DNA from: Sphingobacterium spiritivorum
GTDB taxonomy: Bacteria; Bacteroidota; Bacteroidia; Sphingobacteriales; Sphingobacteriaceae
Assembly (NCBI RefSeq): GCF_016724845.1
Contig: NZ_CP068082.1
Location: 3,224,001-3,288,000 of the forward strand
Direction: 5' to 3'
Length of the DNA: 64,000 nucleotides
In this document: positions 25,124 to 33,997 of the stretch, piece after piece
Position numbering within the stretch: position 1 is the stretch's first letter
Layout of the letters: each line of letters starts with the position of its first letter
Notes under the pieces: generated by a model
Database searches by the model: none
Seen by the model: the letters and a program-made list of their open reading frames with translations, nothing else
Told to the model about the DNA's origin: nothing
Made by a program: the position numbers and the translations under genes

Positions 25124-26740
25124 ATGGCTACAGAAAAATTAGTCAAACTTGATTTAGCATACCTTGATATTGACAACAGTAATGAGGTAAATTATCAACT
25201 GGATGTCTCTACTTTAGTGGAACATGCAATCAAAAATTCAGAAGGTACCTTGTCTGATACAGGTGCGCTGAATGCAAGGACAGGAAAATTCACCGGCCGG
25301 TCGCCCAAAGACCGGTATATCGTGAAAGATCAGAAAACAGCAAATCATGTTTGGTGGGGTGACGTTAATCAGTCTATTTCGGAAGAAGCCTTCGAAAAGT
25401 TACGCATCAAAGTTGCTGAACATTTGAGTGCTGCACGGCGAATCTATGTCCGTGATGCTATTGCCGGAGCAGATCCTGCATATGCTATTTCGCTACGTGT
25501 GATTACAGAAACAGCTTATCAAAGTATCTTTGCCAACAACCTGTTTATCCGTCCTGAAGTGGCAGATGCTTCGGTAGCTCCCCAATGGACTATTCTTGCA
25601 GCGCCTTCTCTGGATATGGAGTCCATTGAAGGATATGAGATCCGCAACAAGAATTTTGTCATTATTGATTTCACCCGTAAGATGGTACTGATCGCTGGTA
25701 CAGGATATACCGGAGAAATCAAGAAGAGTATTTTTTCTATATTGAATTTTATTCTTCCTCTGGAACATGCTGTATTATCTATGCATTGTTCGGCCAACAA
25801 AAGCAAAGAAGGAGAGACATCGCTGTTCTTTGGTTTGTCCGGCACTGGAAAAACAACATTATCTGCAGATAGAAATCGGCTCCTGATCGGGGATGATGAG
25901 CATGGCTGGTCTGCAGACGGAGTCTTTAATTTTGAAGGAGGCTGTTATGCCAAATGTATAGGTCTTACGGCTGATAAAGAACCGGAAATCTTTAATGCTA
26001 TCCGATTCGGGGCTTTACTGGAGAATGTGGTCTATGAGCCAGGCACTCGCACGCCTGATTATGAAAATATCTCAATTACGGAAAATATCCGCGTTTCTTA
26101 CCCTATTTCGTATATGGAAGGAGCTGATCTGTCCGGAAAAGGCAATACACCAAAACATATTTTCTTCCTCACAGCAGATGCATTCGGCGTACTTCCTCCG
26201 ATCTCTCTGCTCAATAATGAGCAGGCGATGTATCATTTTATTTCAGGATATACAGCGAAAGTAGCCGGTACAGAAGTCGGAGTTATAGAACCTACAGCTA
26301 CGTTCTCTGCTTGTTTCGGGCAGGCCTTTCTCCCCTTACATCCCGAGCAATATGCAGCGCTTCTGAAAGATAAGTTACTATCCGATCCGTCTATCCGGGT
26401 ATGGCTGGTCAATACCGGCTGGATAAAAGGACCATACGGGGTAGGACACCGAATCAAACTCAGTTATACCCGAAGTCTGATCCGGGCGGCTATGAGTGGC
26501 GAATTGCAGGATACAGATTTCAATAAGCATGAGATATTTGGCTTACGCTACCCGGTAAGTTGCTATGGAATACCGGATGATATCCTTAATGCGAAGAGAC
26601 TTTGGAAAAATGATGAAGCTTATGATCTTCAGGCAGCCAAACTAGCGGCTCTGTTCATAAGCAATATGAATAAATACGGCGTATCTGAAGATATTTTAAA
26701 AGGAGGTCCTCAGGTTGCTGTTCAGAAAGCAGAAGTATAA
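25124..26740 (+). CDS. pckA: Phosphoenolpyruvate carboxykinase (ATP)
   Basis: 538 aa, the usual length of the ATP-dependent enzyme. It converts oxaloacetate and ATP to phosphoenolpyruvate, the first step of gluconeogenesis, in the cytoplasm. Diagnostic motifs: substrate site GRSPKDRY, the P-loop GLSGTGKTTLSAD near residue 245, and IGDDEHGW (metal site). RVSYPISY and GYTAKVAGTE follow in the right order. Monocistronic, with its own promoter and a following terminator. Confidence 0.97.
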   Translation: MATEKLVKLDLAYLDIDNSNEVNYQLDVSTLVEHAIKNSEGTLSDTGALNARTGKFTGRSPKDRYIVKDQKTANHVWWGDVNQSISEEAFEKLRIKVAEHLSAARRIYVRDAIAGADPAYAISLRVITETAYQSIFANNLFIRPEVADASVAPQWTILAAPSLDMESIEGYEIRNKNFVIIDFTRKMVLIAGTGYTGEIKKSIFSILNFILPLEHAVLSMHCSANKSKEGETSLFFGLSGTGKTTLSADRNRLLIGDDEHGWSADGVFNFEGGCYAKCIGLTADKEPEIFNAIRFGALLENVVYEPGTRTPDYENISITENIRVSYPISYMEGADLSGKGNTPKHIFFLTADAFGVLPPISLLNNEQAMYHFISGYTAKVAGTEVGVIEPTATFSACFGQAFLPLHPEQYAALLKDKLLSDPSIRVWLVNTGWIKGPYGVGHRIKLSYTRSLIRAAMSGELQDTDFNKHEIFGLRYPVSCYGIPDDILNAKRLWKNDEAYDLQAAKLAALFISNMNKYGVSEDILKGGPQVAVQKAEV

Positions 26741-26766
26741 ACAAAATGTAACCTCAAATTATGAAG

Positions 26767-26794
26767 CAGCCTGCTTAGATTCCTGAGCAGGCTG
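26767..26794. terminator. Bidirectional terminator
   Basis: CAGCCTGCT and AGCAGGCTG form a 9-bp stem with a 10-nt loop, lying between the convergent pckA and GNAT genes. T-runs are short (TATTTGTTT on plus). Confidence 0.75.
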
Positions 26795-26801
26795 TATTTG
26801 T

Positions 26802-27203
26802 TTACTGAACCTTATAAGTCATCCCTCTGGAGGCGGGTAGTGTGTCTTTAAAACCAAATTTTTCGTAGAGAAAAGAGGCATCTCCGTCAGCGATCAGACT
26901 GACATAACAGGAGGAGGGAAGATTAGTATTGATAAAATCCATCAGATTCCGGATGATCATTTTTCCGACACCCTGCCCCTGATATTCCGGAAGAACTGCA
27001 ATATCTACCACCTGACAAAAACAACCTGCATCACCAATGATTCTGCCCATTCCGATAATCTGATTCTCATGTTGGATCATGACCGAATGTATAGAATTTC
27101 TAAGCCCTGTTTTGGCGGCTTCCTGCGTTTTCGGTGATAATCCCGCAGCCACTCTGAGCTGTCTGTATATATCAACCGGGATAGTATTTTCTATGACTTT
27201 CAT
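26802..27203 (-). CDS. GNAT family N-acetyltransferase (small)
   Basis: 133 aa, a compact single-domain GNAT. Motif A is clear at VVDIAVLPEYQGQGVGKMII, with the acetyl-CoA pyrophosphate loop QGQGVGK, and FLYEKFGFKDT is motif B. It is the last gene after the ABC-2 export operon, with a 43-nt gap, so it may be co-transcribed. Substrate unknown. Confidence 0.88.
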   Translation of the reverse strand: MKVIENTIPVDIYRQLRVAAGLSPKTQEAAKTGLRNSIHSVMIQHENQIIGMGRIIGDAGCFCQVVDIAVLPEYQGQGVGKMIIRNLMDFINTNLPSSCYVSLIADGDASFLYEKFGFKDTLPASRGMTYKVQ

Positions 27204-27246
27204 ATATGCTGTAAGCGTTTTTGTTGACGTTCGTTTTATGCTCCTG

Positions 27247-28422
27247 TCAGACTGTTGCAGGAGAAGGCTTTTCTTTTTTTACCTTTCTTATTTTCAAATA
27301 TAAGAGCAATACAGATAATAAGAAACAGATAAGCATAATGATGGTTAACGCGATCATAGGTTTGTGAATAAGATAAGCCGGAGCCTGTTCTATAAACAAT
27401 AACCTGAAAATCTGCAGGTAATGGGTCAGGGGAATGACATCGGATAATACCTGTACCCAATGCGGCATCTGACTTAGCGGCCATGTAAAACCACTGAGGA
27501 TAAAGCTGGGTGTAGCAATCACCATCAGGATCTCTGTCGCTTTTAATTGATTGGGGACAGCGATGCTGACCAGAATGCCAATAAAGCTGGCCGCTAATAT
27601 AAATAACGTTGTGGATAAGAGAAATGGCCAGATCTCTACCTGGATAGGCATTTTATAGAAAACAGAGAATCCGTAGTAGAGAGCCATTACTCCGATAGAC
27701 ATCAGGAAGTAGGGGAATACCTTGACAAATATTAATGTAAACGGATTTGAAGTTTTGGAAAGCAATTGCGAAAAAGTATTGTTTTCAAATTCTGAAGCAA
27801 AAGACAAGGCTAGTCCTAACAGCAATATCTGCTGGAATACCGTCATCAATACCCCCGGAAGCATAAAATATAAGTAGTTACCGCTTCTGATATTCTGTTT
27901 GATGATCGTAGTCTTAAACGGTTCATACTGCTGACTGGCGACATAACCCGGCACCCCTTTTTTCTTTTGGGTTTCGATCTGTATCCCCGCCTTCATTGTG
28001 GCGGCACATACATTAACTGCGAGCATAGCATAGTTAGACGTCAGCGTATTGGACGCATCGACAAATACGGCGATCTCCGTCTGTCTGTTCTGGCTGACAG
28101 AAGCCATGAACCCTTTCGGAATCTGTACAACTACAGTCGCTTCACGTTCCAATGCGAGTTGGCGGGAGTTGAAACTGTCGTTCAGTATATCGGATACATA
28201 GATAACCTCACTCTCATTGAACATATCGATCAGTTTGCTGCTCATAGGCGAACGATCCTCATCTACTACAATGATAGGCAGGTTGGTTACTTTCCCTTTC
28301 TTATACACATTGCCAATAAGCACTCCGTAGAGAATCGGAGCACCGATAAACAGAATGCGTAGGACTTTGTTGTTATTAAATAACCTGAACTCACGCTTGA
28401 TTAATTCCCATATCATTTTCAT
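27247..28422 (-). CDS. ABC-2 type transporter permease
   Basis: 391 aa. TM1 at about 22-40 is followed by a large extracytoplasmic domain (45-175), then five TM helices from about 180 to 385, the ABC2_membrane_3 / YhhJ-YbhS-type layout. The cytoplasmic ATPase that must drive it is not encoded beside it. It follows the HlyD adaptor by 11 nt in a TolC-HlyD-permease operon, so it exports across both membranes. Substrate (drug, lipid or peptide) unknown. Confidence 0.88.
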   Translation of the reverse strand: MKMIWELIKREFRLFNNNKVLRILFIGAPILYGVLIGNVYKKGKVTNLPIIVVDEDRSPMSSKLIDMFNESEVIYVSDILNDSFNSRQLALEREATVVVQIPKGFMASVSQNRQTEIAVFVDASNTLTSNYAMLAVNVCAATMKAGIQIETQKKKGVPGYVASQQYEPFKTTIIKQNIRSGNYLYFMLPGVLMTVFQQILLLGLALSFASEFENNTFSQLLSKTSNPFTLIFVKVFPYFLMSIGVMALYYGFSVFYKMPIQVEIWPFLLSTTLFILAASFIGILVSIAVPNQLKATEILMVIATPSFILSGFTWPLSQMPHWVQVLSDVIPLTHYLQIFRLLFIEQAPAYLIHKPMIALTIIMLICFLLSVLLLYLKIRKVKKEKPSPATV

Positions 28423-28433
28423 GCCCGTCTCCT

Positions 28434-29423
28434 TTACTTAGTCGCTACACTGCTGATGTCTAATGTCGCATTGCTCTTGGTCAGCAGTTCACGAGTTGCA
28501 TTCTTATCTGCCGGCACTACCTTGATTTCAAACAGAGATTCCTGTTGGTCAAAATCCGGATAGGCAGTAGCAATATTAGCATATGAATTTAATGCTTTGA
28601 TATACGAAACAGATCCTTTGATTACCTGATTGTCTTTATAAGGAATACGGACATTTACTTCTGTACCCTGGCGTAATGCCGCCATCTTTTTTTCCGTCAG
28701 TGTAAAACGGAAATAAGTAGTCTCATCAAGATATCCGTTTACAATAGCGTATCCGGCCAGCGCAAGCTCTCCTACTTTCAGGTTAATACTTTCTACCGTC
28801 ATATCCTGCGGAGCAATCAGAAAACGTTCCTTAGCAGCTACGTTTACTTCATTGACAGCACCTAATGCACGTTCTTTCTGCCCTAAAGCCATGCGCTGCT
28901 GCTCTACACGTGCACCATTGCGAACGTCGCTAAGTTCGGCTTCAGCAGCAATATATTGATTTTTTGCCCCCTGATATTTGGCGTAGACCTCATCATATTT
29001 TTGCTGAGGAACCAGACTGTCCCGTAAAAGATTAGAAAGTCTGTTCAATGATTTTTCGGCAAAGTCCAGCTGTTCCTTAAGTCCCGCCACCTTAGCATTC
29101 AATTGTTTAAGCTGTCCGTCAGTAGCTCCTTTTCTGGCCATCTCATACTGCGCTTCAGCTGCATCCAGTGCACCTTTAGCTTGTTCCTCTTTGGCAGTGA
29201 CCTCCGGTATTTCCAGCATAATCAGTGTGTCACCTTTCCGGACGTGTTGTCCCTCACTTACCAATATTTTTTCGATCTTGCCGGGCACTTTCGTCACTAC
29301 ACTCAGTTGATCGCGTTCTATTTTGCCTTCAATGATATGATCCGAATTTTTGTTTTCATTTTTACAAGCTCCAAAAGCAAGTACCAATACTAAGGAAGGT
29401 AAAAAACTAATATATCTTTTCAT
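28434..29423 (-). CDS. HlyD family periplasmic adaptor (lipoprotein-type)
   Basis: 329 aa. The lipobox FGAC (Cys19) implies membrane anchoring by lipid. The lipoyl half-motif GKIEKILVSEGQHV is followed by a long alpha-hairpin (about 80-200), then the other lipoyl half and beta-barrel (KVGELALAGYAIVNG, VNVRIPYKDN). Similar to the YbhG/EmrA group. It joins the ABC-2 permease to the TolC protein encoded 1 nt upstream in the operon. Confidence 0.9.
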   Translation of the reverse strand: MKRYISFLPSLVLVLAFGACKNENKNSDHIIEGKIERDQLSVVTKVPGKIEKILVSEGQHVRKGDTLIMLEIPEVTAKEEQAKGALDAAEAQYEMARKGATDGQLKQLNAKVAGLKEQLDFAEKSLNRLSNLLRDSLVPQQKYDEVYAKYQGAKNQYIAAEAELSDVRNGARVEQQRMALGQKERALGAVNEVNVAAKERFLIAPQDMTVESINLKVGELALAGYAIVNGYLDETTYFRFTLTEKKMAALRQGTEVNVRIPYKDNQVIKGSVSYIKALNSYANIATAYPDFDQQESLFEIKVVPADKNATRELLTKSNATLDISSVATK

Positions 29424-29424
29424 G

Positions 29425-30813
29425 TTATTTTAATATGCTGTTAAGTAAATCACCAGTGGTATGTAAAACTTCAAGAGCAGATTTACGTTGCTGTAAAATC
29501 TGCGAATAGTAGCCCAGGCTCGATTTGTAATAATCATTTTCGGAAGCCAGCAGTTCGGTCACATCTATTAATCCTTCCTGATATTGCTTGGATGAAAGAT
29601 TAAGATTATTCTTAGCGACTTGTACCTGCTGATCGTTGACCTTTAGTTTTTGATTGGCCGTATTGTATTCTACCTTGTTTTTCTTAAGTAGAAGTCCCAG
29701 TTTTTCTGAAATATCATCCTTTTTATTCTGGTTGATATCCAGATCCAGCTTAGCCTGTTTCAGTTTGTTTTTGTGCTCTCCGCCTTTAAAAATTTCCCAT
29801 TTGGCGCCTACTCCCACAATAAAAGTAGGGAAGAGCTGCAATTGATCGGAGCGCAGATGTATATCTCCCAGCAGGCTGACATCCTGAATCGTCAGCTTGG
29901 ATTTAAATACATTACTGTATGATGCAGATCCGAACGCAAATACCTGCGGAAGACCGGATCCTTTTTCTTTTTTATATACATACTCATATGCACGTTGTGA
30001 AGCATCCAGTGCTTTGAGCTCATAGCGGTTTTCTATGCTGTTTTCCTCCTTATTAATCACGATTCCTTTTAGTTCGTAATTAATATGCTGTAACTGATCT
30101 GCCGGCAGGTGCGTATCCTGCTCAAGTTTCTGCAGAAGTAATTCTTTTGAACCTTCCAGTTCTACCTTTTTAGCCTCCAGTTCGAGCATGGCCAGTTTAA
30201 TCTTATCCCGGTCGTAAGGGATAGCCATACCGTTTTCTATAGCCTTGACTACTTTCAGGTGCTCTTTATTTAAGCGTTTTTCAGAATCAATAATCAGTTT
30301 TTCCACTTCTTTCAGCAACATCAACTGATCAAATGTGCTTATAATTTCTTTCGCAATCGTCTCTTTATCAGCCTCCAGCAAATAATTCTGAGCCTGAAGC
30401 TTTTCTCTTAAAGCCTTTTGTCCGTTACTGATCTGCAGACCACTAAAGATCACCTGAGTAGCGGTCACACCTACCAATCCTACCTGACCTTGCAAACGAA
30501 AGTCCTGCGCACCTTCAAAGAGACTGATAGGGGTATTGCCAATGGGGACAGCAGGCAGGTCAAGTTTACCTCCTGAATTAAAGTAGGAATAAAAACCTGC
30601 TGCGGAGACACTGGGAAGCCGTTTGTTGCCCACCATATCACCTTCAATTCTGGTCTTCTGATTTTCCATATCTTTTCCTGCCAGCTCTCTGTTTGTGCGG
30701 ATGGCACTGCGGATAGGTTCTTTTAATTGCTCATCCACGATATGTTGTGCATGTGCAGCTGAAAGGGCAAAGACTAAGAATAATGTGGTTGTAGTTATTT
30801 TTATCATCGTCAA
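29425..30813 (-). CDS. TolC family outer membrane channel of the ABC export operon
   Basis: 462 aa with a signal peptide (cleaved near AHAQ) and two TolC/OEP repeats with long helical segments. It is first in the TolC-HlyD-ABC-2 operon, transcribed leftwards, and supplies the outer-membrane duct. It is distinct in sequence from the RND-associated TolC at 18202-19503. Confidence 0.9.
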   Translation of the reverse strand: MTMIKITTTTLFLVFALSAAHAQHIVDEQLKEPIRSAIRTNRELAGKDMENQKTRIEGDMVGNKRLPSVSAAGFYSYFNSGGKLDLPAVPIGNTPISLFEGAQDFRLQGQVGLVGVTATQVIFSGLQISNGQKALREKLQAQNYLLEADKETIAKEIISTFDQLMLLKEVEKLIIDSEKRLNKEHLKVVKAIENGMAIPYDRDKIKLAMLELEAKKVELEGSKELLLQKLEQDTHLPADQLQHINYELKGIVINKEENSIENRYELKALDASQRAYEYVYKKEKGSGLPQVFAFGSASYSNVFKSKLTIQDVSLLGDIHLRSDQLQLFPTFIVGVGAKWEIFKGGEHKNKLKQAKLDLDINQNKKDDISEKLGLLLKKNKVEYNTANQKLKVNDQQVQVAKNNLNLSSKQYQEGLIDVTELLASENDYYKSSLGYYSQILQQRKSALEVLHTTGDLLNSILK

Positions 30814-30960
30814 AATACGCTAATTAAAAGTACAATCAAGCGAGTAAAAGGTTTGCTCAAATTAAATTTCAGTAGATTGCCATTAAGTTAATAATTCACT
30901 CAAAATAACAATATTTAAACTATTTAATGTTGTTTATGCAACTAAAATTTTGAATAAAAG

Positions 30961-30992
30961 TCAAGCCTGCTTTTTAGAAAGGGCAGGCTTGA
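30961..30992 (-). terminator. Terminator after tsf
   Basis: TCAAGCCTGC and GCAGGCTTGA form a 10-bp perfect stem with a 12-nt loop, downstream of the minus-strand tsf. On that strand it is followed by CTTTTATT. Confidence 0.75.
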
Positions 30993-31045
30993 CGGGTATA
31001 CTGTTTGAATAGCAGGAGGATGATTTCCTGCTGAGCAGTCAAAAA

Positions 31046-31882
31046 TTATGCGCCTAACTGAACACGTTTGAAAGCGGAAACAGTCAATCCTTTAGCTACT
31101 GAGTCTAAGAATTGAGCGATATTTTTTGAAGAATCTTTTACGAACTCCTGGTTCAATAAAGTAGACTCTTTGTAGAATTTATTCAATTTACCTTGTGCAA
31201 TTTTTTCTACCATTTCTTCTGGTTTTCCTTCTGCACGGATTTGCTCTTTAGCGATTTCTAATTCGCGTTCGATAGTTTTAGTATCCACACCATCTTTATC
31301 GATAGCAACCGGGTTCATCGCAGCGATTTGCATTGCTACGTCTTTACCAGCTTCTTCTACACCTTCACCAGCAGCAGAAAGACCTACTAATACACCCAGA
31401 CGGTAGTTACCGTGGATATAAGCGATCACTTCTTCAGCCTGAACAGCTTCGTATTTAGAAACTTCGATTTTCTCACCGATTTTACCAGTTTGCTCAATCA
31501 AAAGTTCAGCTATCGGGCGACCGTCAATTTCTAAAGCTTTAAGTGCTTCCAGAGAAGCTGGTTGGTTAGCGATAGCAACGTCAGCGATTGACTCAGCAAA
31601 TGCTATGAAATCAGCATTTTTAGCTACGAAGTCAGTTTCACAGTTTACTTCAACTACAATACCGCTTTTCTTATCGGCAGAAGCTTTTGCAATGATTACT
31701 CCTTCGTTAGACTCACGATCCTGACGGCTGGCAGCTACTTTAGCTCCTTTTTTACGCAGGTAATCGATAGCAGCTTCGAAATCACCATTTGCTTCTACTA
31801 ATGCTTTTTTACAGTCCATCATACCAGCGCCTGTTTGTTGACGCAGTTTGTTTACATCTGATGCAGAAATTTGTACTGACAT
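31046..31882 (-). CDS. tsf: Elongation factor Ts
   Basis: 278 aa, the normal length. It is the guanine nucleotide exchange factor for EF-Tu. The N-terminal UBA-like module (RQQTGAGMMDCKKALVEA, residues 14-31) and the signature VNCETDFVAKNADF are visible, then two EF-Ts core repeats. It lies downstream of rpsB, the usual bacterial order, separated by a 188-nt gap that can form a long stem. Confidence 0.97.
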   Translation of the reverse strand: MSVQISASDVNKLRQQTGAGMMDCKKALVEANGDFEAAIDYLRKKGAKVAASRQDRESNEGVIIAKASADKKSGIVVEVNCETDFVAKNADFIAFAESIADVAIANQPASLEALKALEIDGRPIAELLIEQTGKIGEKIEVSKYEAVQAEEVIAYIHGNYRLGVLVGLSAAGEGVEEAGKDVAMQIAAMNPVAIDKDGVDTKTIERELEIAKEQIRAEGKPEEMVEKIAQGKLNKFYKESTLLNQEFVKDSSKNIAQFLDSVAKGLTVSAFKRVQLGA

Positions 31883-31987
31883 GTTATTTTTTATTTTTTA
31901 TAAAATTACATTTTGAAAAGATCACAACTTCTTTTTTTGTGTTAAGCAATTGTGAATTGTTAAACCTTACTCCCGGGTTTTAACAAG

Positions 31988-32057
31988 AAAACCGGACAGA
32001 TATGCGCCGTCTTAGGAAATCATGATCTCCACAAACTAACACAGGTCTATCCGGTTT
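31988..32057 (-). terminator. Long-range stem between rpsB and tsf
   Basis: On the minus-strand transcript AAACCGGATAGA pairs with TCTGTCCGGTTT over 12 bp with one G-U, closing a loop of about 45 nt. The loop holds a second hairpin (GGAGATC/GATTTCC). The T-run after it is short (TTTTC), so partial termination or RNA processing between the two genes is likely. Confidence 0.5.
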
Positions 32058-32070
32058 AATATAGAAAATA

Positions 32071-32883
32071 TTATTCTCCGTCTTTCGCTTTGCGAGGGCG
32101 TTTAGCACCAGCGTTAGCTTCTTGAGCTTCACCACCGTTGTCCACTTGCGCTTTAGCAGCTGCAGCTTCTTTTTCAGCTTCGTCTTCTTTGTCGCGTTTA
32201 CGCTCGTCTAATCCTTCCTGGATCGCCTTGCTGATAATACCTGCGATAAGGCTGATGGATTTAGTCGCATCATCATTTGCAGGGATAGGGAAGTCGATGT
32301 TAGTAGGGTCAGAGTTTGTATCGACCATTGCAAAAGTAGGGATGTTCAACTTGATTGCTTCAGAAACAGCGATGTGTTCTTTTTTCACATCGATGATGAA
32401 TAAAGCAGCCGGTAAACGGTTTAAGTCAGCGATACCGCCCAAAAGGCTTTCTAACTTGATACGTTCACGTTGAATCATCAATTTCTCTTTTTTAGACAAT
32501 ACATCATACGTACCATCTTTTTGCATTTTGTCGATGTTCGACATTTTTTTGATGGACTTACGTACTGTTGCGAAGTTTGTAAGCATACCACCTAACCATC
32601 TTTCAGTTACGAAAGGCATATTTACTTCTTTCGCTTGTTGTGCGATGATTTCTTTTGCTTGTTTTTTCGTAGCTACGAATAAAACTTTACGACCTGATTT
32701 TACGATTTGTTTGATAGCTGAAGCAGCTTCTTCTAATTTCGTAAGAGTTTTGTTCAAGTCAATGATGTGGATACCGTTGCGTTCCATGAAAATGTACTTA
32801 GCCATTTTCGGATCCCATTTACGTGTAAGGTGACCAAAGTGCACACCTGCATCCAATAAGTCTTGATAAGTTGTTCTTGCCAT
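32071..32883 (-). CDS. rpsB: 30S ribosomal protein S2
   Basis: 270 aa. S2 signatures are clear: DAGVHFGHLTRKWDPKM near the start, FVTERWLGGMLTNF and PTFAMVDTNSDPTNIDFPIPANDDA. The C-terminus carries a lineage-type acidic and basic extension of about 40 residues, rich in Ala, Glu and Lys. It follows rpsI by 18 nt, so L13, S9 and S2 are one transcript, with EF-Ts behind. Confidence 0.97.
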   Translation of the reverse strand: MARTTYQDLLDAGVHFGHLTRKWDPKMAKYIFMERNGIHIIDLNKTLTKLEEAASAIKQIVKSGRKVLFVATKKQAKEIIAQQAKEVNMPFVTERWLGGMLTNFATVRKSIKKMSNIDKMQKDGTYDVLSKKEKLMIQRERIKLESLLGGIADLNRLPAALFIIDVKKEHIAVSEAIKLNIPTFAMVDTNSDPTNIDFPIPANDDATKSISLIAGIISKAIQEGLDERKRDKEDEAEKEAAAAKAQVDNGGEAQEANAGAKRPRKAKDGE

Positions 32884-32901
32884 TTTTTGATCCTCCTTTG
32901 A

Positions 32902-33288
32902 TTAACGTTTACTGAATTGGAATCTTCTACGTGCTTTACGGCGTCCTGGTTTTTTACGCTCAACCATACGGTCATCACGCGTTACTAAACCTTTTGCACG
33001 TAATGCAGGTTTTACTGTAGCATCAAGCTCAATAAGTGCTTTTGCAATCGCAAGACGCACAGCCTCAGCCTGACCTTTCACACCACCACCATTCACGTTA
33101 ACATTGACATCATAATTTCCGGCAGCACCCGCTACTTCAGTAGACTGAGTAACGATGTATTGCAATGGCAATGTTGGGAAATATGTTTTATAATCTTTAC
33201 CATTTACGGTAATGTTTCCGCTACCAGCAGTTAAGTAAATGCGGGCAACAGCAGTTTTTCTTCTTCCTGAAGTGTTAGTTGTTGACAT
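32902..33288 (-). CDS. rpsI: 30S ribosomal protein S9
   Basis: 128 aa. TSGRRKTAVARIYL at the start and the C-terminal ERKKPGRRKARRRFQFSKR are S9 signatures; the last Arg reaches the P-site tRNA in ribosome structures. It is 11 nt after rplM on the minus strand, the conserved L13-S9 pair. Confidence 0.97.
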   Translation of the reverse strand: MSTTNTSGRRKTAVARIYLTAGSGNITVNGKDYKTYFPTLPLQYIVTQSTEVAGAAGNYDVNVNVNGGGVKGQAEAVRLAIAKALIELDATVKPALRAKGLVTRDDRMVERKKPGRRKARRRFQFSKR

Positions 33289-33299
33289 GTCGATTCTCC

Positions 33300-33743
33300 T
33301 TAAAATTTAACTGGTTTTGGATTTTGCGCATCATGTTTGTGCTCAGTACCAGCATAAACATAAAGGTTTTTAAACAATTGACGTCCTAAACGGTTTTTAG
33401 GAAGCATACCACGAACAGCTTTCTCAATGATGCGTTCCGGGTGTTTAGCCAATAATTCCTTAGGAGTAATGAAACGCTGACCACCTGGGTATCCAGTGTA
33501 GCGAACGTAAACTTTGTCACCTAATTTATCGCCTGTCAATCTAATTTTGTCTGCATTGATAACAATAACGTTATCTCCACAGTCTACGTGAGGGGTAAAT
33601 GTTGGCTTGTGTTTTCCACGGATCACTTTCGCAATCTCGCTTGCCAAGCGCCCCAAAATCTCGCCTTCAGCATCAACAACAATCCACTCTTTGTTGACAG
33701 TGTTCTTGTTGGCAGAGACAGTTTTGTAACTTAACGTATTCAC
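33300..33743 (-). CDS. rplM: 50S ribosomal protein L13
   Basis: 147 aa. [30 protein letters not shown] and [24 protein letters not shown] are L13 signatures. First gene of the rplM-rpsI-rpsB-tsf run. Confidence 0.97.
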   Translation of the reverse strand: MNTLSYKTVSANKNTVNKEWIVVDAEGEILGRLASEIAKVIRGKHKPTFTPHVDCGDNVIVINADKIRLTGDKLGDKVYVRYTGYPGGQRFITPKELLAKHPERIIEKAVRGMLPKNRLGRQLFKNLYVYAGTEHKHDAQNPKPVKF

Positions 33744-33806
33744 TTGCTTTTGATTAATTAATTAATAAATTGTTATTATCTTCTTTTCCTTTATCACAAA
33801 GGTCTG

Positions 33807-33814
33807 CAAAGGTA
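33807..33814 (-). promoter_or_regulatory. -7 element for the rplM operon
   Basis: On the minus strand this reads TACCTTTG, a full TAnnTTTG match, 64 nt upstream of the rplM start. No TTTG was found at the ideal -33 spacing. Confidence 0.55.
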
Positions 33815-33997
33815 CGTCAAATCTTTTTAATATAAAAGCTATTTCTTGTTTATTTTGCTGTAACTCAAACTTTCACATTTATTAACGCTTGCCCTATTAA
33901 ACTTTTGTGTTCATTTGTCATCTTTTTACTAGCTATTGAGTACTTTAGTATATTATTCATATGAAAGCTGTAATTCTTTAAAATAACATTATAATAC

